Assembly: GCA_910578235.1 (NCBI GenBank)
Contig: CAJTPP010000020.1
Span: 25,956 to 32,464, forward strand
Direction of reading: 5' to 3'
Length of the DNA: 6,509 nucleotides
DNA from: an uncultured Clostridia bacterium
GTDB lineage: Bacteria; Bacillota; Clostridia; UBA1381
Below the pieces are notes generated by a model. It saw only the letters and a list, made by a program, of their open reading frames with translations, made no database searches and had not been told where the DNA came from. This document shows, piece by piece, positions 1 through 6,177 of this stretch. The stretch's first letter is position 1. Every line of letters begins with the position of its first letter. Made by a program: the position numbers and the translations under genes.

Positions 1-81
1 TAATTTTAAAGAGTTGTCAAAATAAAAAAAGACGGGATTAAGGCTGTATCAAAAAAAAATATTATTTATAGTGATAAGGAC

Positions 82-119
82 TTGATTTTTTTGACAAAAT
101 ATATTAGAATATATTCAAT
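82..119 (+). promoter_or_regulatory. Candidate sigma-A-type promoter(s) for efp
   Basis: Two overlapping hexamer pairs with 17-bp spacing are visible: TTGATT (82-87) with TAGAAT (105-110), and TTGACA (91-96) with TTCAAT (114-119). The first has the better -10 box and the second a perfect -35 box. Either would start transcription about 30-45 bases before the efp start codon. The rest of 1-154 is AT-rich and holds no gene, terminator or tRNA that I can recognise. Promoter calls in AT-rich DNA are easy to make by chance, so confidence is moderate. Confidence 0.45.
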
Positions 120-154
120 GAGTTAAATCACAAAAGATTTAGGAGGATTAATTT

Positions 155-715
155 ATGATTACAGCAGGCGATTTTAGAAATGGAAGAACCTTTGAGCATG
201 AGGGTAATGTATATCAGATTGTTGAGTTCCAGCACGTTAAGCCGGGTAAGGGCGCGGCGTTTGTAAGAACAAAGATTAAAAATATTATCAGCGGCGGTGT
301 GGTTGAGAAAACTTTCAGACCGACAGAAAAATTTGAAGAAGCTCATATTGACAGAAAGGATATGGCTTATTCATACGGTGATGACGATTTTTATCATTTC
401 ATGGATAACGAAACTTATGATATGATTGATATTGCAAAATCAGAAATTGAGGATGCCATGAAGTTTGTTAAGGAAAATGATGTATGTAAGGTAATGTCAT
501 ACAAGGGAAATGTGTTTGGTGTTGAACCGCCTACATTTGTTGAATTGCAGGTTACGGAAACAGAGCCAGGTTTTGCCGGAAATACATCTACAAATGCGAC
601 AAAACCCGCAACGCTTGAAACAGGAGCGGTTATTCAGGTTCCTTTGTTTGTGGATGTAAACGAAATGATAAGAGTAGATACCCGCACAGGCGAGTACATG
701 GAGCGTGTTAAATAA
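155..715 (+). CDS. efp: Translation elongation factor P (EF-P)
   Basis: EF-P enters the ribosomal E site and promotes peptide-bond formation when the ribosome stalls on consecutive prolines. The product is 186 aa, the usual length, and reads as the three-domain EF-P fold: an N-terminal KOW-like domain (about 1-62) and two OB-type domains (about 65-127 and 130-186). The loop that reaches the P-site tRNA is KPGKGAAF at 29-36. Its tip is Lys32, the residue modified with 5-aminopentanol in Bacillus subtilis. No modification gene is present here. The C-terminal signature begins at K150 (KPATLETG) and is conserved except for its last position, where the usual Gly is Asn169. The ATG at 155 has a strong AGGAGG (141-146) at 8-base spacing. 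The next gene starts 24 bases downstream with no terminator between, so the two are probably co-transcribed. Confidence 0.97.
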   Translation: MITAGDFRNGRTFEHEGNVYQIVEFQHVKPGKGAAFVRTKIKNIISGGVVEKTFRPTEKFEEAHIDRKDMAYSYGDDDFYHFMDNETYDMIDIAKSEIEDAMKFVKENDVCKVMSYKGNVFGVEPPTFVELQVTETEPGFAGNTSTNATKPATLETGAVIQVPLFVDVNEMIRVDTRTGEYMERVK

Positions 716-739
716 TTAAACCGCAGAGAGGGTAACATA

Positions 740-1204
740 ATGGAAGATATGACAAAAAAGGTTTCATACCTTAAAGGTTACGCGGACGGTCTTGATATAA
801 GCCCGAAAAGTGATGAGGGTAAGCTTATAATAAAGCTGCTTGATGTGCTTGGAGAAATGGCCGATGTTATTGAGGATCTTACAAGCAGGCTTGAGGATGT
901 GGAAGATATCACTCATGAACTGGATGAATGTGTATATACAATGGCTGATGATTTCTATGACGGCTCGGACAAGGAAGATGACGAATATGATGACGATGAC
1001 GAATTCTTTGATGATTATGAGGATTATGAGGAAAACGGAGACGACTATTTTGAAATTCAGTGTCCTAACTGCGGAGAAGATGTCATGATTGATTTTGATA
1101 TGATTGATGACGATAATGCGATTGTATGTCCGAACTGCCGTGAGGAGATTGAACTGGAATTTGATTGTGACTGTGATGAGGATAATGAAGAACAGAACGA
1201 TTAA
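740..1204 (+). CDS. Acidic zinc-ribbon protein, CD1247 N-terminal-domain type
   Basis: This 154-aa protein has no established function. The N-terminus (about 4-65, containing KVSYLKGYADGLDI then a Leu/Glu-rich helical stretch) resembles what databases call the CD1247 N-terminal domain of Clostridia; this match is from memory. It is followed by a low-complexity acidic linker (about 70-103, 21 of 34 residues Asp or Glu). A C-terminal zinc ribbon comes next, with knuckles CPNC at 108-111 and CPNC at 130-133, and the protein ends in an acidic tail with Cys143 and Cys145. About 59 of 154 residues are acidic and only 9 are Lys or Arg. No signal peptide or membrane segment is seen, so it is probably cytoplasmic. 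The ATG at 740 is chosen because GAGGGT (728-733) lies 6 bases upstream; the in-frame ATG at 749 is too far from it. The tight link to efp suggests a translation-related or housekeeping role, but that is inference. Confidence 0.72.
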   Translation: MEDMTKKVSYLKGYADGLDISPKSDEGKLIIKLLDVLGEMADVIEDLTSRLEDVEDITHELDECVYTMADDFYDGSDKEDDEYDDDDEFFDDYEDYEENGDDYFEIQCPNCGEDVMIDFDMIDDDNAIVCPNCREEIELEFDCDCDEDNEEQND

Positions 1205-1214
1205 TGAATTTATA

Positions 1215-1241
1215 AAAAGGGACTTTTAAGTCCTTTTTTTT
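1215..1241 (+). terminator. Intrinsic terminator after the efp unit
   Basis: GGACTT (1220-1225) pairs with AAGTCC (1228-1233), and the stem can extend downward by a G-T pair and A-T pairs (1215-1219 with 1234-1238). A run of eight T follows at 1234-1241. It sits 10 bases after the stop codon of the acidic zinc-ribbon gene and separates efp and its partner from hemW. Because A-rich sequence faces the T run, it may also work on the opposite strand. Confidence 0.85.
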
Positions 1242-1253
1242 ATCGTGTATGAA

Positions 1254-1274
1254 ATTGTTTGCGGTGTGAACAAT
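1254..1274. promoter_or_regulatory. Inverted repeat upstream of hemW, possible operator
   Basis: ATTGTT (1254-1259) and AACAAT (1269-1274) form 6-base arms around a 9-base spacer, about 55 bases before the hemW start. A weak promoter could overlap it: TTGTTT (1255-1260) and TTTATT (1279-1284), 18 bp apart. Arms this short and AT-rich can arise by chance, and I know of no regulator with this site. It is recorded because the 1242-1327 gap must hold the hemW promoter if the terminator before it is efficient. Confidence 0.25.
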
Positions 1275-1327
1275 GGTGTTTATTGCGAGAATGCAGAGAT
1301 CAGGATTTTTGAGAGAAAGGGAGCAGT

Positions 1328-2428
1328 ATGACAGGTCTATATATTCATATACCGTTTTGCAGACATAAGTGCCGTTATTGTGATTTTGTATCATTTGAAG
1401 GCTGTGAAAGCTATGTTGAAGGATATCTTGCTTCATTACGTCGTGAAGCCGAGTTATACAGAAATGAAAAGATTGATACAATATTTATAGGCGGAGGCAC
1501 TCCGTCATATCTTTGCGCGACGCATTTAAATAACCTTGCAGGTATGTGCTTTGATATGTTTGATGTGGCGGAGAAATATGAATTTACTATAGAAGTAAAT
1601 CCGGGAACATTGAGTGATGAAAAAATAACGGCTATGCTTGAGGGCGGGGTTAACCGTGTGAGTGTGGGTGTGCAGTCGTTTAATGATGATGAATTGAAGG
1701 CTGTGGGGCGTATACACAGCGCTGAATTGGCATATAATACAATTTGTCATTTGAAAAAAATGGGTTTTTCAAATATAAGTATTGATCTTATGACCGCGCT
1801 GCCTCAGCAGACAAAAGAAACCTTGAAAAGTACGCTTAATACCGCCGTTTCTCTGCCGGTAAATCATATCTCCGCATATAGTCTTATAATAGAAGAGAAT
1901 ACGCCGCTTGGACTTGAATACGCGCAAGGGAAACTGCGATTGCCTGACGAGAACGAGGATAGGGAGATGTATGAGTATACGGTTGAATTTCTGGACAGAC
2001 ATGGATTTGCGCATTATGAGATTTCAAATTTTGCGCGCGGAGGATTTGAATGCAGACATAATATAAAATATTGGACAGGAGAAAGGTATATAGGCATAGG
2101 CGTTGCCGCGCATTCATATACAGGCAGTGAACGGCTTTATAATACTTCTGATTTGAAAAAATATCTTGCGGGCGATATGGGGAAAGAGACGGTGTATCTT
2201 ACGGAAAAGGATCAAATATCGGAATTCATAATAACAGGACTGCGTATGAATGCGGGGATAAGCGCGGCTGAATTTTGTGACCGGTTTGGCAGAGATATAA
2301 AAGAGATATACCCAAAGGAAATAGAAAAGTTTATAAGATACGGATTGCTTCGATATGAAAAAGGAAGATATTTTCTGACATTAAAAGGAATAAATCTGTC
2401 TAACGCGGTTTTGTGTGAATTTGTTTAA
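1328..2428 (+). CDS. hemW: Radical SAM heme chaperone HemW (HemN-like)
   Basis: The product is 366 aa, close to the family's usual 375-380. HemW binds heme and is thought to deliver it to target proteins; it was long misannotated as oxygen-independent coproporphyrinogen III oxidase. The radical SAM cluster motif is at C11, C15 and C18, followed by Phe at position 20. True HemN has a fourth Cys there, so this is the HemW type. Other family motifs are GGGTPS (55-60, SAM binding), EVNPGTL (89-95), a GVQSFND stretch (114-120), IDLMTALPQQT (152-162), HISAYSLIIEE (180-190), YEISNFA (230-236) and RHNIKYW (243-249). The C-terminal HemW domain ends with LTLKGINLSNAVL. The ATG at 1328 has AAAGGGAG at 1316-1323. 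No terminator is visible after it, so some readthrough into hrcA is possible, but the strong promoter and CIRCE lie downstream, so hemW itself is outside direct HrcA control. Confidence 0.93.
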   Translation: MTGLYIHIPFCRHKCRYCDFVSFEGCESYVEGYLASLRREAELYRNEKIDTIFIGGGTPSYLCATHLNNLAGMCFDMFDVAEKYEFTIEVNPGTLSDEKITAMLEGGVNRVSVGVQSFNDDELKAVGRIHSAELAYNTICHLKKMGFSNISIDLMTALPQQTKETLKSTLNTAVSLPVNHISAYSLIIEENTPLGLEYAQGKLRLPDENEDREMYEYTVEFLDRHGFAHYEISNFARGGFECRHNIKYWTGERYIGIGVAAHSYTGSERLYNTSDLKKYLAGDMGKETVYLTEKDQISEFIITGLRMNAGISAAEFCDRFGRDIKEIYPKEIEKFIRYGLLRYEKGRYFLTLKGINLSNAVLCEFV

Positions 2429-2463
2429 ATTGTAAATAAATTATGAAAACTTGTTTGAAGTAC

Positions 2464-2492
2464 TTGACAACTGAGTATAATAGTGGTATCTT
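2464..2492 (+). promoter_or_regulatory. Sigma-A-type promoter of the hrcA-grpE-dnaK operon
   Basis: A perfect TTGACA (2464-2469) is followed after 17 bp by TATCTT (2487-2492), which would place the start of transcription at or just inside the CIRCE operator. A perfect TATAAT also occurs at 2476-2481, only 6 bp from that -35 box. It could be used with a weaker upstream hexamer such as TTTGAA (2454-2459, 16-bp spacing), placing the start near 2488. Either way CIRCE falls at the transcription start or in the early leader, as expected for HrcA repression. Confidence 0.75.
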
Positions 2493-2497
2493 ATAGT

Positions 2498-2528
2498 TGT
2501 TAGCACTCAATAGATATGAGTGCTAACA
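2498..2528. promoter_or_regulatory. CIRCE operator (HrcA binding site)
   Basis: The site contains the textbook CIRCE sequence TTAGCACTC, a 9-base spacer, and GAGTGCTAA (2500-2526) with no mismatch. The pairing extends two bases outward on each side (TG before and CA after), giving perfect 11-base arms. HrcA binds this element as a dimer and blocks transcription of the chaperone operon. In the mRNA the same sequence can fold into a 5' hairpin, which is known in other Firmicutes to affect transcript stability. No second copy is visible elsewhere in the window. Confidence 0.98.
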
Positions 2529-2552
2529 GATTGTCCGTTCAGTTTATTAGAG

Positions 2553-2558
2553 AAAGGA
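2553..2558 (+). promoter_or_regulatory. Ribosome binding site that decides the hrcA start
   Basis: AAAGGA lies 10 bases before the ATG at 2569 and only 4 bases before an in-frame TTG at 2563. The ATG fits better and gives the MDLSDRKRK beginning typical of HrcA. An ATG at 2559 abuts this site but opens only an eight-codon frame. Confidence 0.6.
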
Positions 2559-2568
2559 ATGATTGCCG

Positions 2569-3606
2569 ATGGATTTGAGCGATAGAAAAAGGAAAATCTT
2601 ACAGGCAATTATAGACGAGTATATAGGTACTGCCGAGCCTGTAGGTTCACGAGCGATATCAAAGAAAGAAAATCTTGGTTTGTCGAGCGCGACAATACGC
2701 AATGAGATGGCTGATCTTGAGGAAATGGGTTATCTCATTCAGCCGCATACTTCCGCGGGCAGAGTACCGTCGGACGAGGGATACCGTTTTTATGTGAATT
2801 CTCTTATGAGAAAGTATAAAATAGGTATGGAAGCGGTAGCACAGCTGCAGAGTGTGCTTGAAACCCGTGTGAGCCAGCTTGAAAAGCTCATAAAATATGC
2901 GGGCGCGATTGCTTCAAGTCTCACGGATTATACAACAGTTGTCACAGCTCCTAAAGAGAACGGTTTTGAAATTAAAAAGGTTGATCTCATACTGATAGCG
3001 GCACAGACAGCGATGCTTATTGTTGTCACGAGAACAGTGAGAAATCAGGTGTTGAATATTGATATTGATGAAGCCACATGCGTAAGACTTGCTGAAATAC
3101 TTAACAGAAATCTTGCGGGACTTCGGGCGGAAGATATAACCTTTGAAAAAATACAGGACATACAGAAGGAAATAGAAAGAAAAATGCATCTTCACCCAAA
3201 GGCGCTTATTGATATAATGCATTTTGTGTATGACACGATAACGGCTGAAGCTGAGACGGAGATTTATGTTAATAACGCAAAATCAATTTTGAAATATCCC
3301 GAATACAGCGATATTGAGAAGGCCAGACAGTTGTTTTCTTTTCTGGAAGACAAGGAAAATCTTAAACAGCTTGTAAAAGCAAATGAAAGCAATGGGGTGG
3401 AAGCAAAAATCGGTAAAGAAAACGATATGGAGATAATGAGAGACTGCTCTCTTGTAAGCATTAATTATTCAATGGGAGATAAGACGGGAGGTTCTCTCGC
3501 GGTAATAGGACCTAAACGTATGAATTATGCGAAGGTTTTTGCAAGTCTCGACCTTATTTCTAATGAAATAGATAAAATTCTTGGCTATTATATGAATGGC
3601 GATTAA
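2569..3606 (+). CDS. hrcA: Heat-inducible transcription repressor HrcA
   Basis: HrcA represses class I heat-shock genes by binding CIRCE. It needs GroEL for activity, so unfolded protein that occupies GroEL relieves repression. From the ATG at 2569 the protein is 345 aa, the normal family length. The N-terminal winged-helix domain spans about 1-75, with the recognition region LSSATIRNEMADLEEMGYL at 38-56 and the conserved HTSAGRVPSDEGYRFYV at 60-76. The central GAF-like domain follows (about 100-225). C-terminal family motifs include IGKEN (281-285), the SLVSINY region (294-300) and GPKRMNY (314-320). A TTG at 2563 would add two residues and is judged less likely. The gene sits 40 bases after its own operator, so it is autoregulated. 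grpE begins 16 bases after its stop codon. The domains appear complete with no frameshift. Confidence 0.97.
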   Translation: MDLSDRKRKILQAIIDEYIGTAEPVGSRAISKKENLGLSSATIRNEMADLEEMGYLIQPHTSAGRVPSDEGYRFYVNSLMRKYKIGMEAVAQLQSVLETRVSQLEKLIKYAGAIASSLTDYTTVVTAPKENGFEIKKVDLILIAAQTAMLIVVTRTVRNQVLNIDIDEATCVRLAEILNRNLAGLRAEDITFEKIQDIQKEIERKMHLHPKALIDIMHFVYDTITAEAETEIYVNNAKSILKYPEYSDIEKARQLFSFLEDKENLKQLVKANESNGVEAKIGKENDMEIMRDCSLVSINYSMGDKTGGSLAVIGPKRMNYAKVFASLDLISNEIDKILGYYMNGD

Positions 3607-3608
3607 GG

Positions 3609-3615
3609 AAAGGAG
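3609..3615 (+). promoter_or_regulatory. Ribosome binding site that decides the grpE start
   Basis: AAAGGAG lies 7 bases before the ATG at 3623, an ideal spacing. It overlaps the coding sequence that a longer reading from the in-frame ATG at 3596 would use, which argues against that upstream start. Confidence 0.85.
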
Positions 3616-3622
3616 TAATAAG

Positions 3623-4156
3623 ATGTCTAAAAATAACGAGGATATTAATGAAGAAATAGAGAAAGAAACAGAGCCTGAAACTGAAGAAAGCAATCAGGAA
3701 GAAAAGTCAGGCGAAGAAATTCTTGAGGAAAAGCTAAAGGAACAGACAGACAAATATATGCGACTTTATGCCGAGTACGATAATTTCCAGAAGCGCTCGC
3801 AAAGGGAAAAGGATATGCGTTACTCAGACGCGGTGATTGATACGGCGGGAGCAATTCTTGCCATTGGCGATAATCTTGAAAGAGCGCTTGCCACAGATGT
3901 TGAATCTGAGGATGCGAAAAAGCTTAAAGAGGGCGTTGAAATGGTAATGAAGCAGTTTAACGATGCGCTTGACAAGCTGGGGATAAAGCCTATTGAGGCT
4001 CAGGGAGAGCAGTTTGATCCTAATATTCATAATGCTGTTATGCATATTGAGGATGATGCAATTGACGATAATACCGTTGTGGAGGAACTTATGAAGGGTT
4101 ACATATACAAGGACGGCAGAGTTGTCAGACACAGTATGGTAAAGGTGGCAAATTAG
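3623..4156 (+). CDS. grpE: Nucleotide exchange factor GrpE
   Basis: GrpE is the cochaperone that opens the DnaK nucleotide-binding cleft to release ADP, resetting the chaperone cycle; it acts as a cytoplasmic dimer. From the ATG at 3623 it is 177 aa, within the usual range. Residues 1-30 are acidic and probably disordered. A long dimerising helix follows (about 31-70, with YAEYDNFQKRSQRE), then a helical region with GDNLERAL (82-89). The C-terminal beta domain that contacts DnaK carries the family signature, beginning FDPNIHNAVMHIEDD at 131 and ending with KGYIYKDGRVVRHSMVKV (158-175). An in-frame ATG at 3596 lies inside hrcA and would add nine residues (MAIKERSNK). It is rejected because it lacks a ribosome binding site and would swallow the strong one at 3609-3615. 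It is co-transcribed with hrcA and dnaK. Confidence 0.97.
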   Translation: MSKNNEDINEEIEKETEPETEESNQEEKSGEEILEEKLKEQTDKYMRLYAEYDNFQKRSQREKDMRYSDAVIDTAGAILAIGDNLERALATDVESEDAKKLKEGVEMVMKQFNDALDKLGIKPIEAQGEQFDPNIHNAVMHIEDDAIDDNTVVEELMKGYIYKDGRVVRHSMVKVAN

Positions 4157-4162
4157 AGTGTG

Positions 4163-4180
4163 AAATCGTTATTATGATTT
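4163..4180 (+). other. Weak hairpin between grpE and dnaK
   Basis: AAATCGT (4163-4169) can pair with ATGATTT (4174-4180), including one G-T pair, around a 4-base loop. There is no T run, so it is not a terminator. The 87-base gap between grpE and dnaK is otherwise AT-rich, with only a poor promoter match (TTTAAA at 4178, TAGAAA at 4201, 17-bp spacing). It could be an mRNA processing or stability element, but it is short and AT-rich. Confidence 0.25.
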
Positions 4181-4243
4181 AAACACGAATATATGAGCTT
4201 TAGAAAATATTATAAAGGTTGATAAATCAAGGAGGAAAATAAA

Positions 4244-6079
4244 ATGGCAAAAATCATAGGTATTGACTTGGGTACAACAAACAGCTGTGTGGCGGTAATG
4301 GAGGGTGGAAATCCCGGCGTTATCACAAACAGTGAGGGTGCGAGAACAACACCGTCAGTGGTTGCGTTCCAGAAAGACGGCGAAAGAATTGTAGGTCAGG
4401 TTGCGAAGCGTCAGGCGGTAACAAATGCTGACAGAACAATTATGTCTATTAAGAGAAAGATGGGCACAACAGACAAGGTTACAATTGACGGCAAGGCGTA
4501 CACTCCTCAGGAAATTTCGGCAATGATCCTTACAAAGCTTAAGCAGGATGCGGAGAGCTATCTTGGCGAGACTGTATCTCAAGCCGTTATTACAGTGCCG
4601 GCGTACTTTAACGATTCACAGCGTCAGGCTACAAAGGACGCGGGTAAAATTGCGGGACTTGAGGTGCTCAGAATAATCAACGAGCCTACGGCGGCTGCGC
4701 TTGCGTACGGTGTGGGCGATAAGGAACAGAATGTAATGGTATACGACCTTGGCGGCGGTACGTTTGACGTGTCAATTCTTAATATTGACGACGGCGTGTT
4801 TGAGGTTCTTTCAACAAACGGAGACACGCATCTCGGCGGTGATGATTTTGACCAGAGAATAATTGACTTTCTTGTTTCGGAATTTAAAAAGAGCGACGGG
4901 GTTGATCTTTCGTCAGACAAGATGGCTATGCAGAGATTGAAGGAAGCCGCTGAAAAGTCTAAGATAGAACTTTCAACGACAACGACATCAAATATTAATC
5001 TTCCTTTTATCACCGCGGACGCGTCGGGACCTAAGCATATGGATATAACTCTTACAAAGGCTAAGTTTGACGAATTGACGGCGGATCTTGTTGACAGAAC
5101 TCTTACATGTATAAGAAACGCTATGAGCGACGCTGGTATAAGCGCGTCACAGATAGACGAGGTGCTTCTTGTAGGCGGATCGTCAAGAATACCCGCTGTT
5201 CAGGAAGCGGTTAAGAAAGAAATGGGAAAAGAACCTAATAAAGGTATCAACCCTGACGAATGTGTGGCTGTCGGAGCGGCAAGACAGGCCGGCGTTCTCG
5301 GCGGAGAGGAAACAGGCGTTCTTCTGCTTGACGTAACACCTTTATCGCTTGGTATAGAAACAATGGGCGGAGTATTCACAAAGCTTATTGAGAGAAATAC
5401 AACTATTCCTACAAATAAGTCACAGATTTTCTCAACAGCGGCAGACGGTCAGACTTCGGTTGAGGTACACGTATTGCAGGGCGAAAGAGAAATGGCTCAG
5501 TATAACAAGACGCTCGGACGTTTTAATCTGACAGGAATTGCGCCTGCTCCGCGCGGTGTGCCTCAGATTGAGGTAACATTCGATATTGACGCTAACGGTA
5601 TTGTGAATGTAAGCGCAAAGGATCTCGGCACCGGTAACGAACAGAAGATCACAATAACGGCTTCTTCTAATTTGAGTGATGAGGATATAGATAAGGCTGT
5701 AAAGGAAGCTGAGAAATATGCCGAGGAAGATAAGAAGCGTAAGGAAGAAGTGGAAATCAGAAATAATGCCGAGTCGCTCGTATATCAGTGTGAAAAAGCC
5801 GTTAAGGATGCTGGTGATAAGATTGACGACGCTACAAAATCAATGGTTGAGGAAGAAGTAAATAAGGTTAAGGAAGTCCTGAAGGGTACGGACAGCGCCG
5901 CTATAAAGGCTGCAACAGACGAGTTGCAGGAGAAATTCTATTCAGTAGCGCAGCAGATGTATCAGCAGGCTAATCCGCAGGGCGCTGATCCGAGTGCTAA
6001 CCCTGGCGCGCAGGCGGCTGACGGAGCGGATAATGTTTACGAGGCTGATTACAAGGAAGTAGACAACGATAATAACTAA
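4244..6079 (+). CDS. dnaK: Molecular chaperone DnaK (Hsp70)
   Basis: DnaK binds exposed hydrophobic segments of proteins and releases them in an ATP-driven cycle with DnaJ and GrpE. The 611-aa length is typical of Firmicute DnaK. The nucleotide-binding domain (about 1-357) carries all three Hsp70 signatures: IDLGTTNS (7-14), VYDLGGGTFDVSIL (166-179) and VLLVGGSSRIPAVQE (307-321). The interdomain linker is VLLLDVTP (359-366). The beta-sandwich substrate domain follows to about 475, then the helical lid, and a Gln/Ala/Gly-rich tail that ends with an acidic EADYKEVDN stretch. Between about residues 71 and 90 it lacks the insertion seen in Gram-negative DnaK, as expected for a Firmicute. Cys15 in the ATP site matches the redox-sensitive Cys15 of E. 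coli DnaK; C289, C340 and C516 are further cysteines. The ATG has a very strong AAGGAGG (4229-4235) at 8-base spacing, consistent with high expression. Expression is from the CIRCE-controlled promoter ahead of hrcA. Confidence 0.99.
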   Translation: MAKIIGIDLGTTNSCVAVMEGGNPGVITNSEGARTTPSVVAFQKDGERIVGQVAKRQAVTNADRTIMSIKRKMGTTDKVTIDGKAYTPQEISAMILTKLKQDAESYLGETVSQAVITVPAYFNDSQRQATKDAGKIAGLEVLRIINEPTAAALAYGVGDKEQNVMVYDLGGGTFDVSILNIDDGVFEVLSTNGDTHLGGDDFDQRIIDFLVSEFKKSDGVDLSSDKMAMQRLKEAAEKSKIELSTTTTSNINLPFITADASGPKHMDITLTKAKFDELTADLVDRTLTCIRNAMSDAGISASQIDEVLLVGGSSRIPAVQEAVKKEMGKEPNKGINPDECVAVGAARQAGVLGGEETGVLLLDVTPLSLGIETMGGVFTKLIERNTTIPTNKSQIFSTAADGQTSVEVHVLQGEREMAQYNKTLGRFNLTGIAPAPRGVPQIEVTFDIDANGIVNVSAKDLGTGNEQKITITASSNLSDEDIDKAVKEAEKYAEEDKKRKEEVEIRNNAESLVYQCEKAVKDAGDKIDDATKSMVEEEVNKVKEVLKGTDSAAIKAATDELQEKFYSVAQQMYQQANPQGADPSANPGAQAADGADNVYEADYKEVDNDNN

Positions 6080-6097
6080 TATACGATAACAGCATGG

Positions 6098-6123
6098 AGG
6101 ACGGACAAAATGTCCGTCCTTTT
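6098..6123 (+). terminator. Hairpin after dnaK, probable partial terminator
   Basis: AGGACGGACA (6098-6107) pairs perfectly with TGTCCGTCCT (6111-6120) around an AAA loop, giving a GC-rich 10-bp stem. Only four T (6120-6123) follow before AAGG, so termination may be incomplete. It lies 18 bases after the dnaK stop. It may reduce dnaJ transcription relative to dnaK, protect the dnaK mRNA 3' end, or both. Confidence 0.7.
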
Positions 6124-6128
6124 AAGGG

Positions 6129-6157
6129 TTTACAAACAGAAAAAAGTATAGTATAAT
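6129..6157 (+). promoter_or_regulatory. Candidate sigma-A-type promoter for dnaJ
   Basis: TTTACA (6129-6134, one mismatch to consensus) and a perfect TATAAT (6152-6157) are separated by exactly 17 bp, directly after the dnaK hairpin. Predicted transcription starts near 6163-6165, only about 14 bases before the dnaJ start codon. There is no CIRCE here, so this promoter would not be controlled by HrcA. Confidence 0.72.
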
Positions 6158-6166
6158 ATTGTAGGC

Positions 6167-6172
6167 AGGTGA
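6167..6172 (+). promoter_or_regulatory. Ribosome binding site supporting the TTG start of dnaJ
   Basis: AGGTGA matches part of the extended Shine-Dalgarno sequence AGGAGGTGATC and lies 5 bases before the TTG at 6178. An in-frame GTG at 6169 falls inside this site and has only a weak GTAGG before it, so TTG is preferred. Confidence 0.6.
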
Positions 6173-6177
6173 ATAAA

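Noticed and set aside
1..154. A CtsR operator or riboswitch upstream of efp.
   Set aside because: The GTCAAA-like stretches do not form the tandem heptamer of CtsR sites and no structured leader of riboswitch size fits between the promoter and the start codon.
961..1050. Repetitive GATGAC/GATTAT-like DNA as a possible tandem repeat or CRISPR fragment.
   Set aside because: There are no regular units or spacers; it is the coding sequence of the Asp/Glu-rich linker.
840..1088. An overlapping + strand frame inside the acidic zinc-ribbon gene.
   Set aside because: Its Met/Thr-rich product is what the GATGAC-rich acidic codons give in another frame; the main frame has the zinc-ribbon motifs and the ribosome binding site.
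1083..1481. A 132-codon minus-strand frame across the terminator and the hemW start.
   Set aside because: It spans the end of one conserved gene, a terminator and the start of another, and shows no recognisable domain.
1328..2428. Annotation as oxygen-independent coproporphyrinogen III oxidase (HemN).
   Set aside because: The fourth cysteine of the HemN CxxxCxxCxC motif is Phe20 here and the length and C-terminal domain fit HemW.
2559..2585. An eight-codon frame (MIADGFER) overlapping the hrcA start, as a possible leader peptide.
   Set aside because: Its ATG directly abuts the Shine-Dalgarno sequence, leaving no room for initiation, and the peptide shows no attenuator-like residue run.
4624..5013. 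A 129-codon open frame on the minus strand inside dnaK.
   Set aside because: It is antisense to the strongly conserved nucleotide-binding domain, has Ser-rich, low-information sequence and resembles no family; it is a by-product of dnaK codon use.
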